DNA from: Thermoplasmata archaeon
Lineage (GTDB): Archaea > Thermoplasmatota > Thermoplasmata > Lutacidiplasmatales > UBA184
NCBI GenBank assembly: GCA_021816865.1
Contig: JAKAWX010000006.1
Span: forward strand, 1 to 64,000
Reading direction: 5' to 3'
Length of the DNA stretch: 64,000 nt
The notes under the pieces are model-generated. The model worked only from the letters and a program-made list of their open reading frames with translations. It made no database searches and was not told where the DNA came from. Positions 50,217 through 59,352 of this stretch are shown here, piece by piece (the first letter of the stretch is position 1; each line of letters begins with the position of its first letter). The position numbers and the translations under genes were made by a program.

Positions 50217-50290
50217 GATTCCCCGCGAGACGCCAAAGTCGGCCCGATCGGGCCCGTCATCTCCTTAGCGGGGCGGTGCGTCGCCCCCTC

Positions 50291-51802
50291 GTGGCGGTCT
50301 CGGCTCCCGCGGCGCTCGCCGAGGCGGTCCGCGACGCCCTCACCGAGACCGGAGGGATCGGCGCCACGGTCCGGCAGATCGCGTCCCGCGTCGACGACCG
50401 GCCCGCCCGGGTGGCGGCCGTCCTCGACCGGCTCCAGGGACGCGGGGACGTTCTGAGGATGGGTCGGGGGCTCTGGGTCCTCCGGGACTTCGAACACCTC
50501 TCGGAGCGGGACGGCTTTGTCGACCCTGCCGAGTTCGTCGAACGGTTCGAGTCGGAGAACGGCGTCGGGCTCGGGCGGTATTCCGGCCCGATCACCTTCC
50601 GCTCGAACGACGGCCTCCCGGTGCACCGCTGGTGGCCGTACGTCCAGGGATACTCCGCGGAGTTCGTCCGCGGCGTGCTCGCCGCGAACGGCGTCGCTCG
50701 CGGCTCGACCGTGCTCGACCCGTTCGCGGGCAGCGGCACGACCCTGGTCGAGGCGCGGCGGGCGGGGGCGTACGCGGTCGGCGCCGAGCTCCTCGCGCCC
50801 GCCGTGCTCGCGGCCCGGGTGAAGACCCGGCTCGAACTCGACCCGCGGCGGTTCGAGCGGGAGGCGGAGCGCGTTCTGGCCGCGGCGCAGCGTCGGTCGG
50901 CCGGACCGCTCCCGTTCCTTCGCGAGACCCGACGCCAGTTCGTTCCGGCCGCGCTGCGCGACCTGACCCGGCTGAGGGACGCGCTCCCGGCCGAGGGGAG
51001 CGACGCCGGCGACGCCGTGCGCCTCGCCTTCGGACGCGTGCTGATCCCCTCGAGCCGCCTCCACCGCTCGCCGTGCCTCGGCTACGACCGACGCGCGCGC
51101 TCGACCGGCCCGTCGGTGTTCGAGCGGTTCCGCACGGCGGTCGCCGAGATGGCCGCCGACCTCGACGCCCTCGGCGAGGAACGCACGCGCCTCGGGCCGC
51201 CGGCGTCCGTCGAGCGGCGCGACGCGCGCGACGGCCACTGGCCGCGCGCATCGGTGGACCTCGCCGTCACGAGCCCGCCGTACGTCAACGGCATGGATTA
51301 CGTCATGAACTACAAGGTCGACCTCGCCTGGCTCGGCTACGCCCGCTCCTACGCGGACCTCGCTGCGCTGCGCGCCACCGAGGTCGCGTGCGACAACCTG
51401 CCCCGCACGGAGACCGCCGCCTACCTTCGCACGACCGACCTGCCGGATCCGTGGCTCGACGAGCTCCTGCCGCGGCTCAGGGAGAACGTCCGCCGCAAGG
51501 GGACGTACCGGCGGGACGACATGCACGGCGTCGTGCACCGGTACTTCGCGGACCTCCTCCCCGTCCTCGACGGCGTCTACCACGCGCTCAAGCCGGGGGG
51601 ACGGTTCGTGGTCGTGGTCGGCGACTCGCTGCTCGCCGGGACCTACGTGCCCGGTGACCTGATATTCGCCCGGCTCGCCGCGTCGCGCGGGTTCTCGATC
51701 GCCTCGGTCGAGGTCGCCCGCTCGCGCCGCAGTGGCCAGCGCCGCACCTTCGAGCTCCGCGAATCGGTCGTCACGCTCGAGCGGGCCCGTTCGGCGACGT
51801 AG
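50291..51802 (+). CDS. DNA methyltransferase (SPPY type) with N-terminal winged helix
   Basis: 503 residues. A winged-helix-like N terminus (about 10-70) precedes the SAM-binding motif STVLDPFAGSGTTLVEARRAG (about 143-163) and the catalytic AVTSPPYVNGMDYVMNY (about 325-340). SPPY indicates N4-cytosine, though N6-adenine enzymes of the group use similar DPPY; the order I-then-IV is the beta/alpha type. The frame upstream overlaps the CHAD gene, so the GTG at 50291 is chosen: a CTCCTTAG box lies 25 bases before it. No restriction enzyme is adjacent. An RNA target is not excluded. Confidence 0.8.
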   Translation: MAVSAPAALAEAVRDALTETGGIGATVRQIASRVDDRPARVAAVLDRLQGRGDVLRMGRGLWVLRDFEHLSERDGFVDPAEFVERFESENGVGLGRYSGPITFRSNDGLPVHRWWPYVQGYSAEFVRGVLAANGVARGSTVLDPFAGSGTTLVEARRAGAYAVGAELLAPAVLAARVKTRLELDPRRFEREAERVLAAAQRRSAGPLPFLRETRRQFVPAALRDLTRLRDALPAEGSDAGDAVRLAFGRVLIPSSRLHRSPCLGYDRRARSTGPSVFERFRTAVAEMAADLDALGEERTRLGPPASVERRDARDGHWPRASVDLAVTSPPYVNGMDYVMNYKVDLAWLGYARSYADLAALRATEVACDNLPRTETAAYLRTTDLPDPWLDELLPRLRENVRRKGTYRRDDMHGVVHRYFADLLPVLDGVYHALKPGGRFVVVVGDSLLAGTYVPGDLIFARLAASRGFSIASVEVARSRRSGQRRTFELRESVVTLERARSAT

Positions 51803-51842
51803 CCGCTACGTTCATCGGCCGGCACGGCCTCGCTCGTCCCGG

Positions 51843-52133
51843 ATGTACTGTCCTGTCTGCGGCCGGGCGTTGGCGGGTCCGCCGGCCCCCGCGGTGCCGT
51901 TCCCGATGTTCGTCTGCCCGCACGACGGCGTCGTCTACGACCAGAAACGCGACCTCTGGCACGGTCTCCCCGAGGTCGACGCGAAGCTCTGCTGCCCCGT
52001 CTGCGGCGGCGAGATGGAGAAGGAACCGAAGGAGCCCCCGCACCGCATCTTCTTCTGCTACCAGTGCGGCACGACGTTCGACAAGGAGCGCTCGAGCTGG
52101 TTCGGGCTCGCCTACCACCGCGTCCCACCGTAG
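51843..52133 (+). CDS. Small protein with two zinc ribbons
   Basis: 96 residues. CPVCGRALAG with CPHDG forms one Cys-rich site, and CCPVCGGEMEKE with CYQCGTTFD forms a second, so two ribbon-like zinc sites seem likely; the linking part is short and polar. No family is recognised. Such stand-alone ribbons are often adaptors in transcription or RNA processing. 40 bases after the methyltransferase stop. The ATG at 51843 begins directly at the first ribbon. Confidence 0.65.
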   Translation: MYCPVCGRALAGPPAPAVPFPMFVCPHDGVVYDQKRDLWHGLPEVDAKLCCPVCGGEMEKEPKEPPHRIFFCYQCGTTFDKERSSWFGLAYHRVPP

Positions 52134-52213
52134 TCGGACGGCCCCGGTTCCGCTCGAAGCAAACCCTTAACGGGGGACGAGACGCCTCGGTCGGCCGACG
52201 GACGGAGGGTACG

Positions 52214-52954
52214 ATGCCGGTCCGGGAGTCGGGGCCAAGGTTTCTCGAGCCGCTTCTCGGGATCGTCTTCGACCTCGACGGCACGCTCGTCCTCTCGCAC
52301 CACGACTTCGGCCGGATCCGCGCCGAAGTGATCCGGGTCGCCCAGAAGTACGGGATCGTCCCCGGCCACCTGTCCGTTCACGACCCGGTCCACCGGATCG
52401 TCGAAGCCGCGCGCGAGGAGTTCCGCGCGAGCGGCGCCCCGGACGGCACCGTCTACCGCTTCGAGGCCGAGTACCAGCACCGGATCGACGCGATCGAGCT
52501 CGAGGCGCTGCCGCGCACGGTCGTTCGGCCCGGGGCCGCCGAGCTTCTCGGCGCGCTCACGACCCGGGGGTTCCGGCTCGGCGTCCTGACCCGGGCGAGC
52601 GAGACGTTCGCGCGGAAGGCCCTCGTGCGCACCCAGCTGGACGGCTTTTTCCCCTACCTGAGGAGCCGCAGCGCCCCGGGACCGGCGAAGCCGTCGCCCG
52701 AGGCGCTCCTCCTGCTCCTGCACGAGATGGGAGTGCCGCTCGACCGGGCCCTCTACGTCGGGGACCACTTGATCGATGTCGAGTGCGCGACCCGGGCCCG
52801 CGTTCGGTTCTACGCCCTCCTCCCCGACCCGTCCGAGGCGACGGCGGCGACGATTACCGAGGAGCGGTTCCTCGCGGCCGGTGCGTCCGCGATCGCCCAC
52901 GACCTTCCCGAGCTCGCCCGCCATCTCGCGGTCGCGGCCCCCCGCGCGGCGTAG
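52214..52954 (+). CDS. HAD-superfamily phosphatase, subfamily I
   Basis: 246 residues. Motif I is GIVFDLDGTLVLSHH (nucleophile and acid/base aspartates), motif II LGVLTRASE, motif III lysine in AKPSPEALLLLL and motif IV YVGDHLIDVECATRA. The cap lies between motifs I and II, as in phosphoglycolate phosphatases. Substrate unknown. A Shine-Dalgarno-like GGAGGGT seven bases before the ATG at 52214 supports that start. Confidence 0.85.
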   Translation: MPVRESGPRFLEPLLGIVFDLDGTLVLSHHDFGRIRAEVIRVAQKYGIVPGHLSVHDPVHRIVEAAREEFRASGAPDGTVYRFEAEYQHRIDAIELEALPRTVVRPGAAELLGALTTRGFRLGVLTRASETFARKALVRTQLDGFFPYLRSRSAPGPAKPSPEALLLLLHEMGVPLDRALYVGDHLIDVECATRARVRFYALLPDPSEATAATITEERFLAAGASAIAHDLPELARHLAVAAPRAA

Positions 52955-52961
52955 CCCCGTC

Positions 52962-53957
52962 CTAGAGGTACTCCGCGTACGCGTGGATCACCGCGCGCTC
53001 GGCGTTCGCCCACGCCTCGGGGATCTGGTTCCAGCCGTTGCGCAGGTCGCCGATGCAGTAGAGGCCCGGGATCGGCGCGCCCGTCCCCTCGGCGATCGCC
53101 CGGCAGTCCTCGTCCGTGACGACGTAGCCGTCCGCGTCGAACCGGCAACCGAGGGCGCGCGGGATCGCGTCGTGCATGTCGTACCACCCGACCGCGCTGA
53201 ACCCCCGGTCGAAGCTGCGCGACGTCCCGTCCGCGAACCGGACGCCGAAGCGCTTCTCCCGGATCTCGTCAAAGCCGACCATTTCGCTCGTGACGTGGGC
53301 GATGCCGTGTTCGGCGAGCGCGTCCCGCAACGTTCCGGCCTCGGCGGGCTCCTCGTCCTCGAGCAGGCGGTGGCCGTGCGTCAGGATCTCGACCGACGAG
53401 GGCTCCCAGTGGAGGAGGTCGAGCGCCGTCCGCGCCGCGAAGGCGTCGTGACCGATCACCGCGACCGAGCGGCCGACGAGCTCGTGGGCGTCGCAGAACA
53501 TGCAGAAGTCGACGAGGGCCTGGTTCGCCCAGGGGAAGATCGGCTCGATCGCCCCGCCGACCTCGGGGATCCGGTCGACCACGCCCATCGCGAGGACGAG
53601 CGCGCGGCCCCGGGCGACCTGCGTCCGCTTGAGCCAATCGAACGTGACCTCGAATCCCGCATCGGTCGGTGCCGCCGCCACCGCCCGCGCCGGCGTGAAG
53701 TAACCGACCCGCTCGTCGACCCGCCGCAGCGCGGCGATCTGGAGGTCGAGGAGCTTGTGGCCCGAGATCCCCTCGGGGAACCCCGGGATGTTCGCCATGT
53801 GCGGCGCGTAGTACGAGCGCGAGTACTTCGGACCCCGGTCGACGATCGCCGCCGTGTGGTGGAGGAGCGCGGCCTTGAGCCCGGCCTGGAGGCCGGCGTG
53901 GCCCCCCCCGACGATCACGAGGTCGTACGACTCCTTGAGGCGGGGAAACCCCGGCAC
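52962..53957 (-). CDS. Thioredoxin reductase-like FAD oxidoreductase, atypical
   Basis: 331 residues. The FAD motif is YDLVIVGGGHAGLQAG, and redox cysteines are in VDFCMFCDAHEL, matching the CxxC of thioredoxin reductases (usually CATCDG). The second nucleotide motif, SVAVIGHDAFAARTAL, lacks the GxGxxA core, so NADPH binding is doubtful. The C-terminal PGLYCIGDLRNG is the FAD-site end. Reduction partner unknown; a thioredoxin is at 443-838. Possibly a ferredoxin- or other-donor-dependent relative. Convergent with the HAD gene. Confidence 0.8.
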   Translation of the reverse strand: MPGFPRLKESYDLVIVGGGHAGLQAGLKAALLHHTAAIVDRGPKYSRSYYAPHMANIPGFPEGISGHKLLDLQIAALRRVDERVGYFTPARAVAAAPTDAGFEVTFDWLKRTQVARGRALVLAMGVVDRIPEVGGAIEPIFPWANQALVDFCMFCDAHELVGRSVAVIGHDAFAARTALDLLHWEPSSVEILTHGHRLLEDEEPAEAGTLRDALAEHGIAHVTSEMVGFDEIREKRFGVRFADGTSRSFDRGFSAVGWYDMHDAIPRALGCRFDADGYVVTDEDCRAIAEGTGAPIPGLYCIGDLRNGWNQIPEAWANAERAVIHAYAEYL

Positions 53958-54089
53958 GCCCCGACCACATCGCGAGGGGATTTGATGGCTCGCCGCGCGC
54001 GCGGCGGGCGCGCGCCGCCGATCCGGCCCCCGCGTGACGGCAAATCTTAAGGCCGAACCGCCTCCTCGGTTCGCTCGGGTTGTTCGCCC

Positions 54090-55235
54090 GTGCCGGTCCG
54101 GCCCGAGAGTGCCGAGCTCGGGGGGACCCTATTTCTTGAGGACGGGACGCGGTTCGACGGCGTCGGGTTCGGGGCGGCCGGACGCCGGATCGGGGAGGTC
54201 GTTTTCACGACCGGGATGGTCGGCTACCCCGAGTCGCTCACCGATCCCTCCTTCCGCGGCCAGATCCTCTCGTTCACCTACCCGCTGCTCGGGAACTATG
54301 GCGTCCCGTCCGCCCGGGCGCGCGGCTCCCACGGCCTCCCCGCCCTCGAGAGCGCCGGGGTCCAGGTGCGAGGCGTGGTCGTCCGCGGGACGACCCGACC
54401 GAACCACTGGTCGAGCGGGCGGTCCCTCGAGGAGTGGCTCCTCTCCGAAGGCGTTCCGGGGATCCGGGGCGTCGATACGCGACGGCTGACCGAGCACCTG
54501 CGCGCCGACGGCGTCGTGCGCGGCGCGATCGACGTCGGCCCCGCGGGCGACCGGCCGAGCGACGAGGAGCTCGCCCGTGCGATCGTTCGGGCGCCCCAGT
54601 ACGCGGACGAAGACCTCGTCGGGGAGGTCGCCCCGCGGAGACCTTCCCTCCTTGGGCGGGGTACCGGGCCGCTCGTCGCGGTCCTCGATTGCGGCCTCAA
54701 GACGAGCATCCTCCGGGCGCTTCTCGACCGGGGCGTCGCGGTCCTCCGGCTCCCGTACGACCACGGCGTCCCCGCCCGCTGGGACGGCCGCAAGGTCGCG
54801 GGACTGCTCGTCGGGAACGGACCGGGCGACCCCGCCCGGCTCGCCGTCACTATCGAGGAGCTCGCCCGACCGTCCGTGCGGTCGATGCCCACGCTCGGTA
54901 TCTGCCTCGGCCACCAGCTGGTCGCGCTCGCCCGCGGCGCGACCACCTTCAAGCTCAAGTACGGCCACCGGGGCCAGAACAAGACCGTCGTCTTCCCGGA
55001 CGGCCGGGCGCTGATCGTCAGCGAGAACCACGGCTACGCGGTCGACCCGAAGTCGATGCGCGCGACCGGGCTCCGCCCCTGGGCGGTGAACCCGGACGAC
55101 GGGACGCTCGAGGGCCTGCGCGACGGGCGAGGCCGGCTCCTCGCCCTCCAGGGACACCCCGAGGGCCACCCCGGTCCCCAGGAGGCCGGGTTCGTCTTCG
55201 ACCGGTTCGTCGAGCGCGTGCGGCGGTCGGCATGA
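54090..55235 (+). CDS. carA: Carbamoyl-phosphate synthase small subunit
   Basis: Glutaminase subunit supplying ammonia to CarB. The N-terminal domain has LEDGTRFDGVGFG and EVVFTTGMVGYPESLTDPSF. The class I amidotransferase domain has LLVGNGPGDPA, TLGICLGHQLVALARG with the nucleophile Cys and LLALQGHPEGHPGP with the catalytic His. 381 residues, normal length. The start is a GTG at 54090; an AAATCTTAAGG stretch (about 54041-54052) is the likely promoter. Overlaps carB by 4 bases. Confidence 0.95.
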   Translation: MPVRPESAELGGTLFLEDGTRFDGVGFGAAGRRIGEVVFTTGMVGYPESLTDPSFRGQILSFTYPLLGNYGVPSARARGSHGLPALESAGVQVRGVVVRGTTRPNHWSSGRSLEEWLLSEGVPGIRGVDTRRLTEHLRADGVVRGAIDVGPAGDRPSDEELARAIVRAPQYADEDLVGEVAPRRPSLLGRGTGPLVAVLDCGLKTSILRALLDRGVAVLRLPYDHGVPARWDGRKVAGLLVGNGPGDPARLAVTIEELARPSVRSMPTLGICLGHQLVALARGATTFKLKYGHRGQNKTVVFPDGRALIVSENHGYAVDPKSMRATGLRPWAVNPDDGTLEGLRDGRGRLLALQGHPEGHPGPQEAGFVFDRFVERVRRSA

Positions 55236-58200
55236 CGGGCCGACCGATGCCGGGCAAGGTCCTCGTCCTCGGGTCGGGCGCCCTCAAGATCGGGGAGGCC
55301 GGCGAGTTCGACTATTCCGGCAGCCAGTGCCTGAAGGCGCTCGACGAGGAGGGCGTCTACTCGATCGTCGTCAACCCGAACATCGCCACGTTGCAGACCG
55401 ACCCGCCGAGGCACGGACGCGTCTATTTCCAGCCGATCGTCCCCGAGTTCGTCGCCCCGATCCTCGAGGCGGAGCGGCCGGACGGGATCCTGCTCAGCTT
55501 CGGGGGCCAAACGGCGCTCAACTGCGGCGTCCAGCTCTCGGATTCCGGCGCGCTCCGGCGCACCGGTACCCGGGTGCTCGGGACCCCGCTCGCCGGCATC
55601 AAGGCGACCGAGGACCGGGCCCGGTTCGTCCGGGCGATGGCGAAGGCCGGTGTGCCGACCCTCCCGAGCCGGGCGGTCTACTCCTACGAGGAGGCGCTCG
55701 AGGCCGCCGAAGAGCTCGGTTACCCCGTCATGGTGCGGGTCGCTTTCACGCTCGGCGGCAAGGGCGGCGGCGTCGCGCGGAGCCGCGAGGAGCTCGCCGA
55801 CGTCGTCGGCCGCGGGCTTCGCGCGAGCCCGGTCGGCCAGGTCCTTCTCGAACGGTACGTCGGGACGTTCAAGCAGCTCGAGTACGAGGTCGTCCGCGAC
55901 GCGAAGGGGAACGCGCTCACGGTCTGCAACATGGAGAACGTCCTGTCCATGCGGGTCCACACCGGGGACAACATCGTCATCGCCCCGAGCCAGACCCTGA
56001 CCGACCACGAGTACCAGATGCTGCGTCGGGCGGCGCTGCGGGCCGTCGAACACGTCGGGGTCGTCGGCGAGTGCAACATCCAGTTCTGTCTCGACCCGGA
56101 GAGCGAGGAGTACTACGCGATCGAGATCAACGCCCGCCTCTCGCGCTCGAGCGCGCTCGCGAGCAAGGCGACCGGCTACCCGCTCGCGTACGTCGCGGCG
56201 AAGCTCGCGCTCGGCTACACGCTCCCCGAGCTCAAGAACCGGGTCACCGGGGTCACGACGGCCTGCTTCGAGCCCGCGCTCGACTACGTGGTCGTGAAGC
56301 TCCCGCGCTGGGACCTCGACAAGTTCGAGCGCGCCGACCGCCGGCTCGGCCCGGCGATGAAGTCGGTCGGGGAAGTGATGGGGATCGGCGCCTCGTTCCC
56401 CGAGGCGCTCTCGAAGGCCGTGCGGATGAGCGACCCGCGCGCCGACCTCCTCCCGCCGGACGAGGTCCGCGCGCACGACGCGATCCTGGCCGACCTCGCG
56501 AGCCCGACACCGGACATCCTCGTCCGGGTGCTCGAAGGGCTGCGCGCGGGCATCGACCCGGCGACCATCGGCCGAACGTCGTACATCGACCGCTGGTTCG
56601 TCGACGAGCTCGCGGAGATCGAGCGCGTCCACCGCGACCTCGTCGCCGCCCCCGGGGGACCACTTTCGGCAACGCTCGTGCGGCGGGCGAAGGAGCTCGG
56701 TCTCTCCGACCGGGCGGTCGGGCGGGCGTCGCGCCGGGACGAGGAGGAGGTGCGACGCCAGCGCCTCGCGGCCGGGATCCGTCCGCGCGTGCGGATGATC
56801 GACACGCTCGCCGGCGAGTGGCCCGCCCGCACGAACTACCTCTACCTCACCTACCGGGCCGACGCGGACGACGTCGCGCCGATGCCCGTGGGCTCGACGC
56901 TCGTCATCGGCGCGGGCCCGTACCGCATCGGCTCGAGCGTCGAGTTCGACTGGTCGACGATGAACCTCGTGGACGGGCTCAAGGCGGAGGGCGTCCCGGG
57001 CGTCGCGCTGCTCAACTCGAACCCCGAGACCGTTTCGACCGACTACGACCGCTCGGACCGCCTCTACTTCGAGGAGATCACCCTCGAGCGGGTGCGCGAT
57101 GTCCAGGACTTCGAGAACTTCGGCGGCGTCGTGACGTGCGTCGGCAGCCAGATCGCCCAGAACCTCGCCCCGCTCCTCCACATGTGCGGGATCCCGATCC
57201 TGGGCACCGCGCCCGAGTCGATCGACTCCGCCGAGGACCGCGCGCGCTTCGCGCGCCTGCTCGAGCGCCTCGAGATCCCTCAGCCCGCCTGGCGGGCGTT
57301 CCGCACGGTCGACGAGGCGAGCGCGTTCGCCGACGACGTCGGCTACCCCGTGCTCGTCCGCCCGTCGTACGTGCTCTCGGGCCAGGCGATGCGCGTGATC
57401 TCGGGCCGCGCCGACCTCGCGCGGTTCCTCTCCGAGGCCGCGCGCGTCTCCCCGGAGCACCCGGTCGTGATCACGAAGTTCGTGGAAGGGGCGGACGAGG
57501 TCGAGCTCGACGGCATCTCGGACGGCGAGCGCGTGCTGATCGCCGGCGTCATCGAGCACGTCGAGCGGGCCGGGGTCCACTCGGGCGACGCGATCTTCTG
57601 CCTCCCGCCGCGGCACACCTCGGCCGGGGTCCAGGCGATGCTCCTCGACGCCGCGCGACGGCTCGCCCGCACGCTCGCGATCCGCGGACCGTTCAACGTC
57701 CAGTTCCTCGTGAAGGACGGCCGCTACCAGATCATCGAGCTCAACCTTCGGGCGAGCCGCTCCCTGCCGTTCCTCGCGAAGGCGACCGGCGTGCCGCTTT
57801 TGCGCGAGGCGGCCCGCGCGATGCTCGGGCGGCCGGTCTCGCTCGACGGGGTCGCCCCGCTCCCCGCCGGCCGCTGGGGGGTCAAGGTCCCGCAGTTCTC
57901 GTTCCTCCAGCTGAGCGGCTCGGACCCACTCCTCGGCGTCGAGATGCAGTCGACCGGTGAGGTCGCCTGCTTCGGCCCGACGTTCTCGGACGCGCTCGTG
58001 AAGGCGCTCGTCGCGACCGGGGTCCGGCTGGTCCCCCGCCGCGGGACCGCGTTCCTCTCGGTCGGGGGGCCGCGGCTCAAGGAGGAGCTCTGGCCCGTCG
58101 CCGAACGGCTGCGCGCCCTCGGGTTCCGGATCGCCGCGACGGAGGACACCGGGGCGTTCCTCTCCGGCCGCGGGTTGCGCGGGGTCCGGACCCTCCACAA

Positions 58201-58573
58201 GGTCTCGGAGCCGGACCGGCGACCGAACGTGCGCGAGGCGCTCGACCGCGGGGAGATCGACGTGCTCCTCAACGTGCCGCTCTCCCTGACCCAGGAGAAG
58301 TTCGAGCGGATGCTCGAGGACGAATACGTCCTGCGCCGCCGGGCGGTCGAGCTCGGGATCCCGCTCTTCACGAGCCTCGAGGCGTTCGCCGCCTACATCG
58401 AGGGCGTCGCGTGGCTCGACGGGCACCCGCTCACGGTCGACGCGCTCTACGGGAGCCCGGAGCCCGAGCGGGAGGCGGGCCGTCGGCCGACCGCTCGCGA
58501 GTTCCCCGTCGTGCCGCGGCGCCGACGGGAGCGCGCGCGCCGGACGAACCGGCGCCGAATCCCGGCCGCCTAG
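55232..58573 (+). CDS. carB: Carbamoyl-phosphate synthase large subunit
   Basis: 1113 residues with two related ATP-grasp halves. The first half begins KVLVLGSGALKIGEAGEFDYSG and has NPNIATLQTDPP and ELGYPVMVRVAFTLGGKGGG. The second begins TLVIGAGPYRIGSSVEFDWS and has VGYPVLVRPSYVLSGQAM. A C-terminal allosteric (MGS-like) domain contains DTGAFLSGRGLRGVRTLHKVSE. The ATG at 55232 overlaps the carA stop (ATGA). It makes carbamoyl phosphate for pyrimidines and arginine. The last about 40 residues are Arg-rich. The 3' end shares a CTAG stop palindrome with the convergent gene. Confidence 0.96.
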   Translation: MTGRPMPGKVLVLGSGALKIGEAGEFDYSGSQCLKALDEEGVYSIVVNPNIATLQTDPPRHGRVYFQPIVPEFVAPILEAERPDGILLSFGGQTALNCGVQLSDSGALRRTGTRVLGTPLAGIKATEDRARFVRAMAKAGVPTLPSRAVYSYEEALEAAEELGYPVMVRVAFTLGGKGGGVARSREELADVVGRGLRASPVGQVLLERYVGTFKQLEYEVVRDAKGNALTVCNMENVLSMRVHTGDNIVIAPSQTLTDHEYQMLRRAALRAVEHVGVVGECNIQFCLDPESEEYYAIEINARLSRSSALASKATGYPLAYVAAKLALGYTLPELKNRVTGVTTACFEPALDYVVVKLPRWDLDKFERADRRLGPAMKSVGEVMGIGASFPEALSKAVRMSDPRADLLPPDEVRAHDAILADLASPTPDILVRVLEGLRAGIDPATIGRTSYIDRWFVDELAEIERVHRDLVAAPGGPLSATLVRRAKELGLSDRAVGRASRRDEEEVRRQRLAAGIRPRVRMIDTLAGEWPARTNYLYLTYRADADDVAPMPVGSTLVIGAGPYRIGSSVEFDWSTMNLVDGLKAEGVPGVALLNSNPETVSTDYDRSDRLYFEEITLERVRDVQDFENFGGVVTCVGSQIAQNLAPLLHMCGIPILGTAPESIDSAEDRARFARLLERLEIPQPAWRAFRTVDEASAFADDVGYPVLVRPSYVLSGQAMRVISGRADLARFLSEAARVSPEHPVVITKFVEGADEVELDGISDGERVLIAGVIEHVERAGVHSGDAIFCLPPRHTSAGVQAMLLDAARRLARTLAIRGPFNVQFLVKDGRYQIIELNLRASRSLPFLAKATGVPLLREAARAMLGRPVSLDGVAPLPAGRWGVKVPQFSFLQLSGSDPLLGVEMQSTGEVACFGPTFSDALVKALVATGVRLVPRRGTAFLSVGGPRLKEELWPVAERLRALGFRIAATEDTGAFLSGRGLRGVRTLHKVSEPDRRPNVREALDRGEIDVLLNVPLSLTQEKFERMLEDEYVLRRRAVELGIPLFTSLEAFAAYIEGVAWLDGHPLTVDALYGSPEPEREAGRRPTAREFPVVPRRRRERARRTNRRRIPAA

Positions 58574-59247
58574 CGGTAGGCGAGCGGGAACTTCGTGAGC
58601 GAGTACTCGGGCACGACCGTCGACGTGTCGAGGATCTCGGGGATACCGCGGATGCGGTCGGTGACGAAGTCGAGCACGCGGCGCTTCGACGCGGCCGGGG
58701 GCGCGAAGTCGAGGACGACCAGGATGTCCCAGTCCCCCGTCAGGAAGTGGAGCTCCTTCACCTCGGGCAGCGTCTCGAGGATGCGGCGGATCCGGTCGAG
58801 GTCGCCGCCCTTGACCTTGAGGTAGGAGAACGCGCGGACGCTCTTCAGGTCCGCGGGCATGATCGCGGCGATCTCCTCCGGTGTGAACTGCTCGACGCCC
58901 TCGAGCCGGAGGCCGAGCGGGGAGATGAGGACCGGGAACTTCTGCACGCCGCGCAGGTGCTCGGTGATGAGCCGCTCGAGCCGACCCGCCTTCTCGACGT
59001 CGATCACGCGGACCTTGTAGCCGCGACGGGCCGCCGACTCCTCGACGTGCGCCACGCAGCGCGACTGGTCGTCGGAGAGGAAGTAGACCGGCTCGCCGAC
59101 GCCGGGCATCTCGTCGCCGCCGCCGCTCGCGGCGTGGGTGGGGGCCGTCATCGGCGCGGTGGAGGAGGTGGCGGGGGCGCGGTAGAACGTGGTGACGGCC
59201 TTCTTCGACTGTACGTAGAGCGTGAGCTCGCGGGATTCCTCGGGCAT
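58570..59247 (-). CDS. Glutaredoxin-like domain fused to an Lrp/AsnC effector domain
   Basis: 225 residues. An N-terminal Pro/Thr/Ala-rich linker (1-48) leads to a thioredoxin-fold-like part (about 50-127): the strand PVYFLSDDQSRC, a helix, KVRVIDVEKAG, and FPVLISP with a cis-proline. The usual CxxC is reduced to one cysteine (Cys64). The C-terminal part (about 134-225; SVRAFSYLKVKGGDLDRIRRIL and ELHFLTGDWDILVVLDF) is an AsnC/Lrp ligand-binding (RAM) domain. No HTH DNA-binding domain is present. Possibly a sensor or a partner of a full Lrp regulator; role unknown. A TATA box (59271-59280) lies 29 bases upstream. Confidence 0.72.
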   Translation of the reverse strand: MPEESRELTLYVQSKKAVTTFYRAPATSSTAPMTAPTHAASGGGDEMPGVGEPVYFLSDDQSRCVAHVEESAARRGYKVRVIDVEKAGRLERLITEHLRGVQKFPVLISPLGLRLEGVEQFTPEEIAAIMPADLKSVRAFSYLKVKGGDLDRIRRILETLPEVKELHFLTGDWDILVVLDFAPPAASKRRVLDFVTDRIRGIPEILDTSTVVPEYSLTKFPLAYR

Positions 59248-59270
59248 GGACGCCCGTGGAACCGGGCCGT

Positions 59271-59280
59271 CCTATTTAAT
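59271..59280 (-). promoter_or_regulatory. TATA box of the Grx-AsnC gene
   Basis: ATTAAATAGG on the minus strand, centred 29 bases before the ATG at 59247. Confidence 0.65.
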
Positions 59281-59352
59281 CCAATTCGGCGAGGGGCCCC
59301 CGCCCGGAGGGCGGGGGAAAAGGTTCCGGGACGACCGGGGGGACCCGGCCGC

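Noticed and set aside
54434-55231. Extended N terminus of carB through carA
   Set aside because: The frame is a shadow of carA; the ATG overlapping the carA stop begins at the conserved CarB N terminus.
55034-58426. 1130-codon minus-strand ORF
   Set aside because: Antisense to carB over its whole length; no recognisable domain and extreme Arg/Asp/Leu composition.
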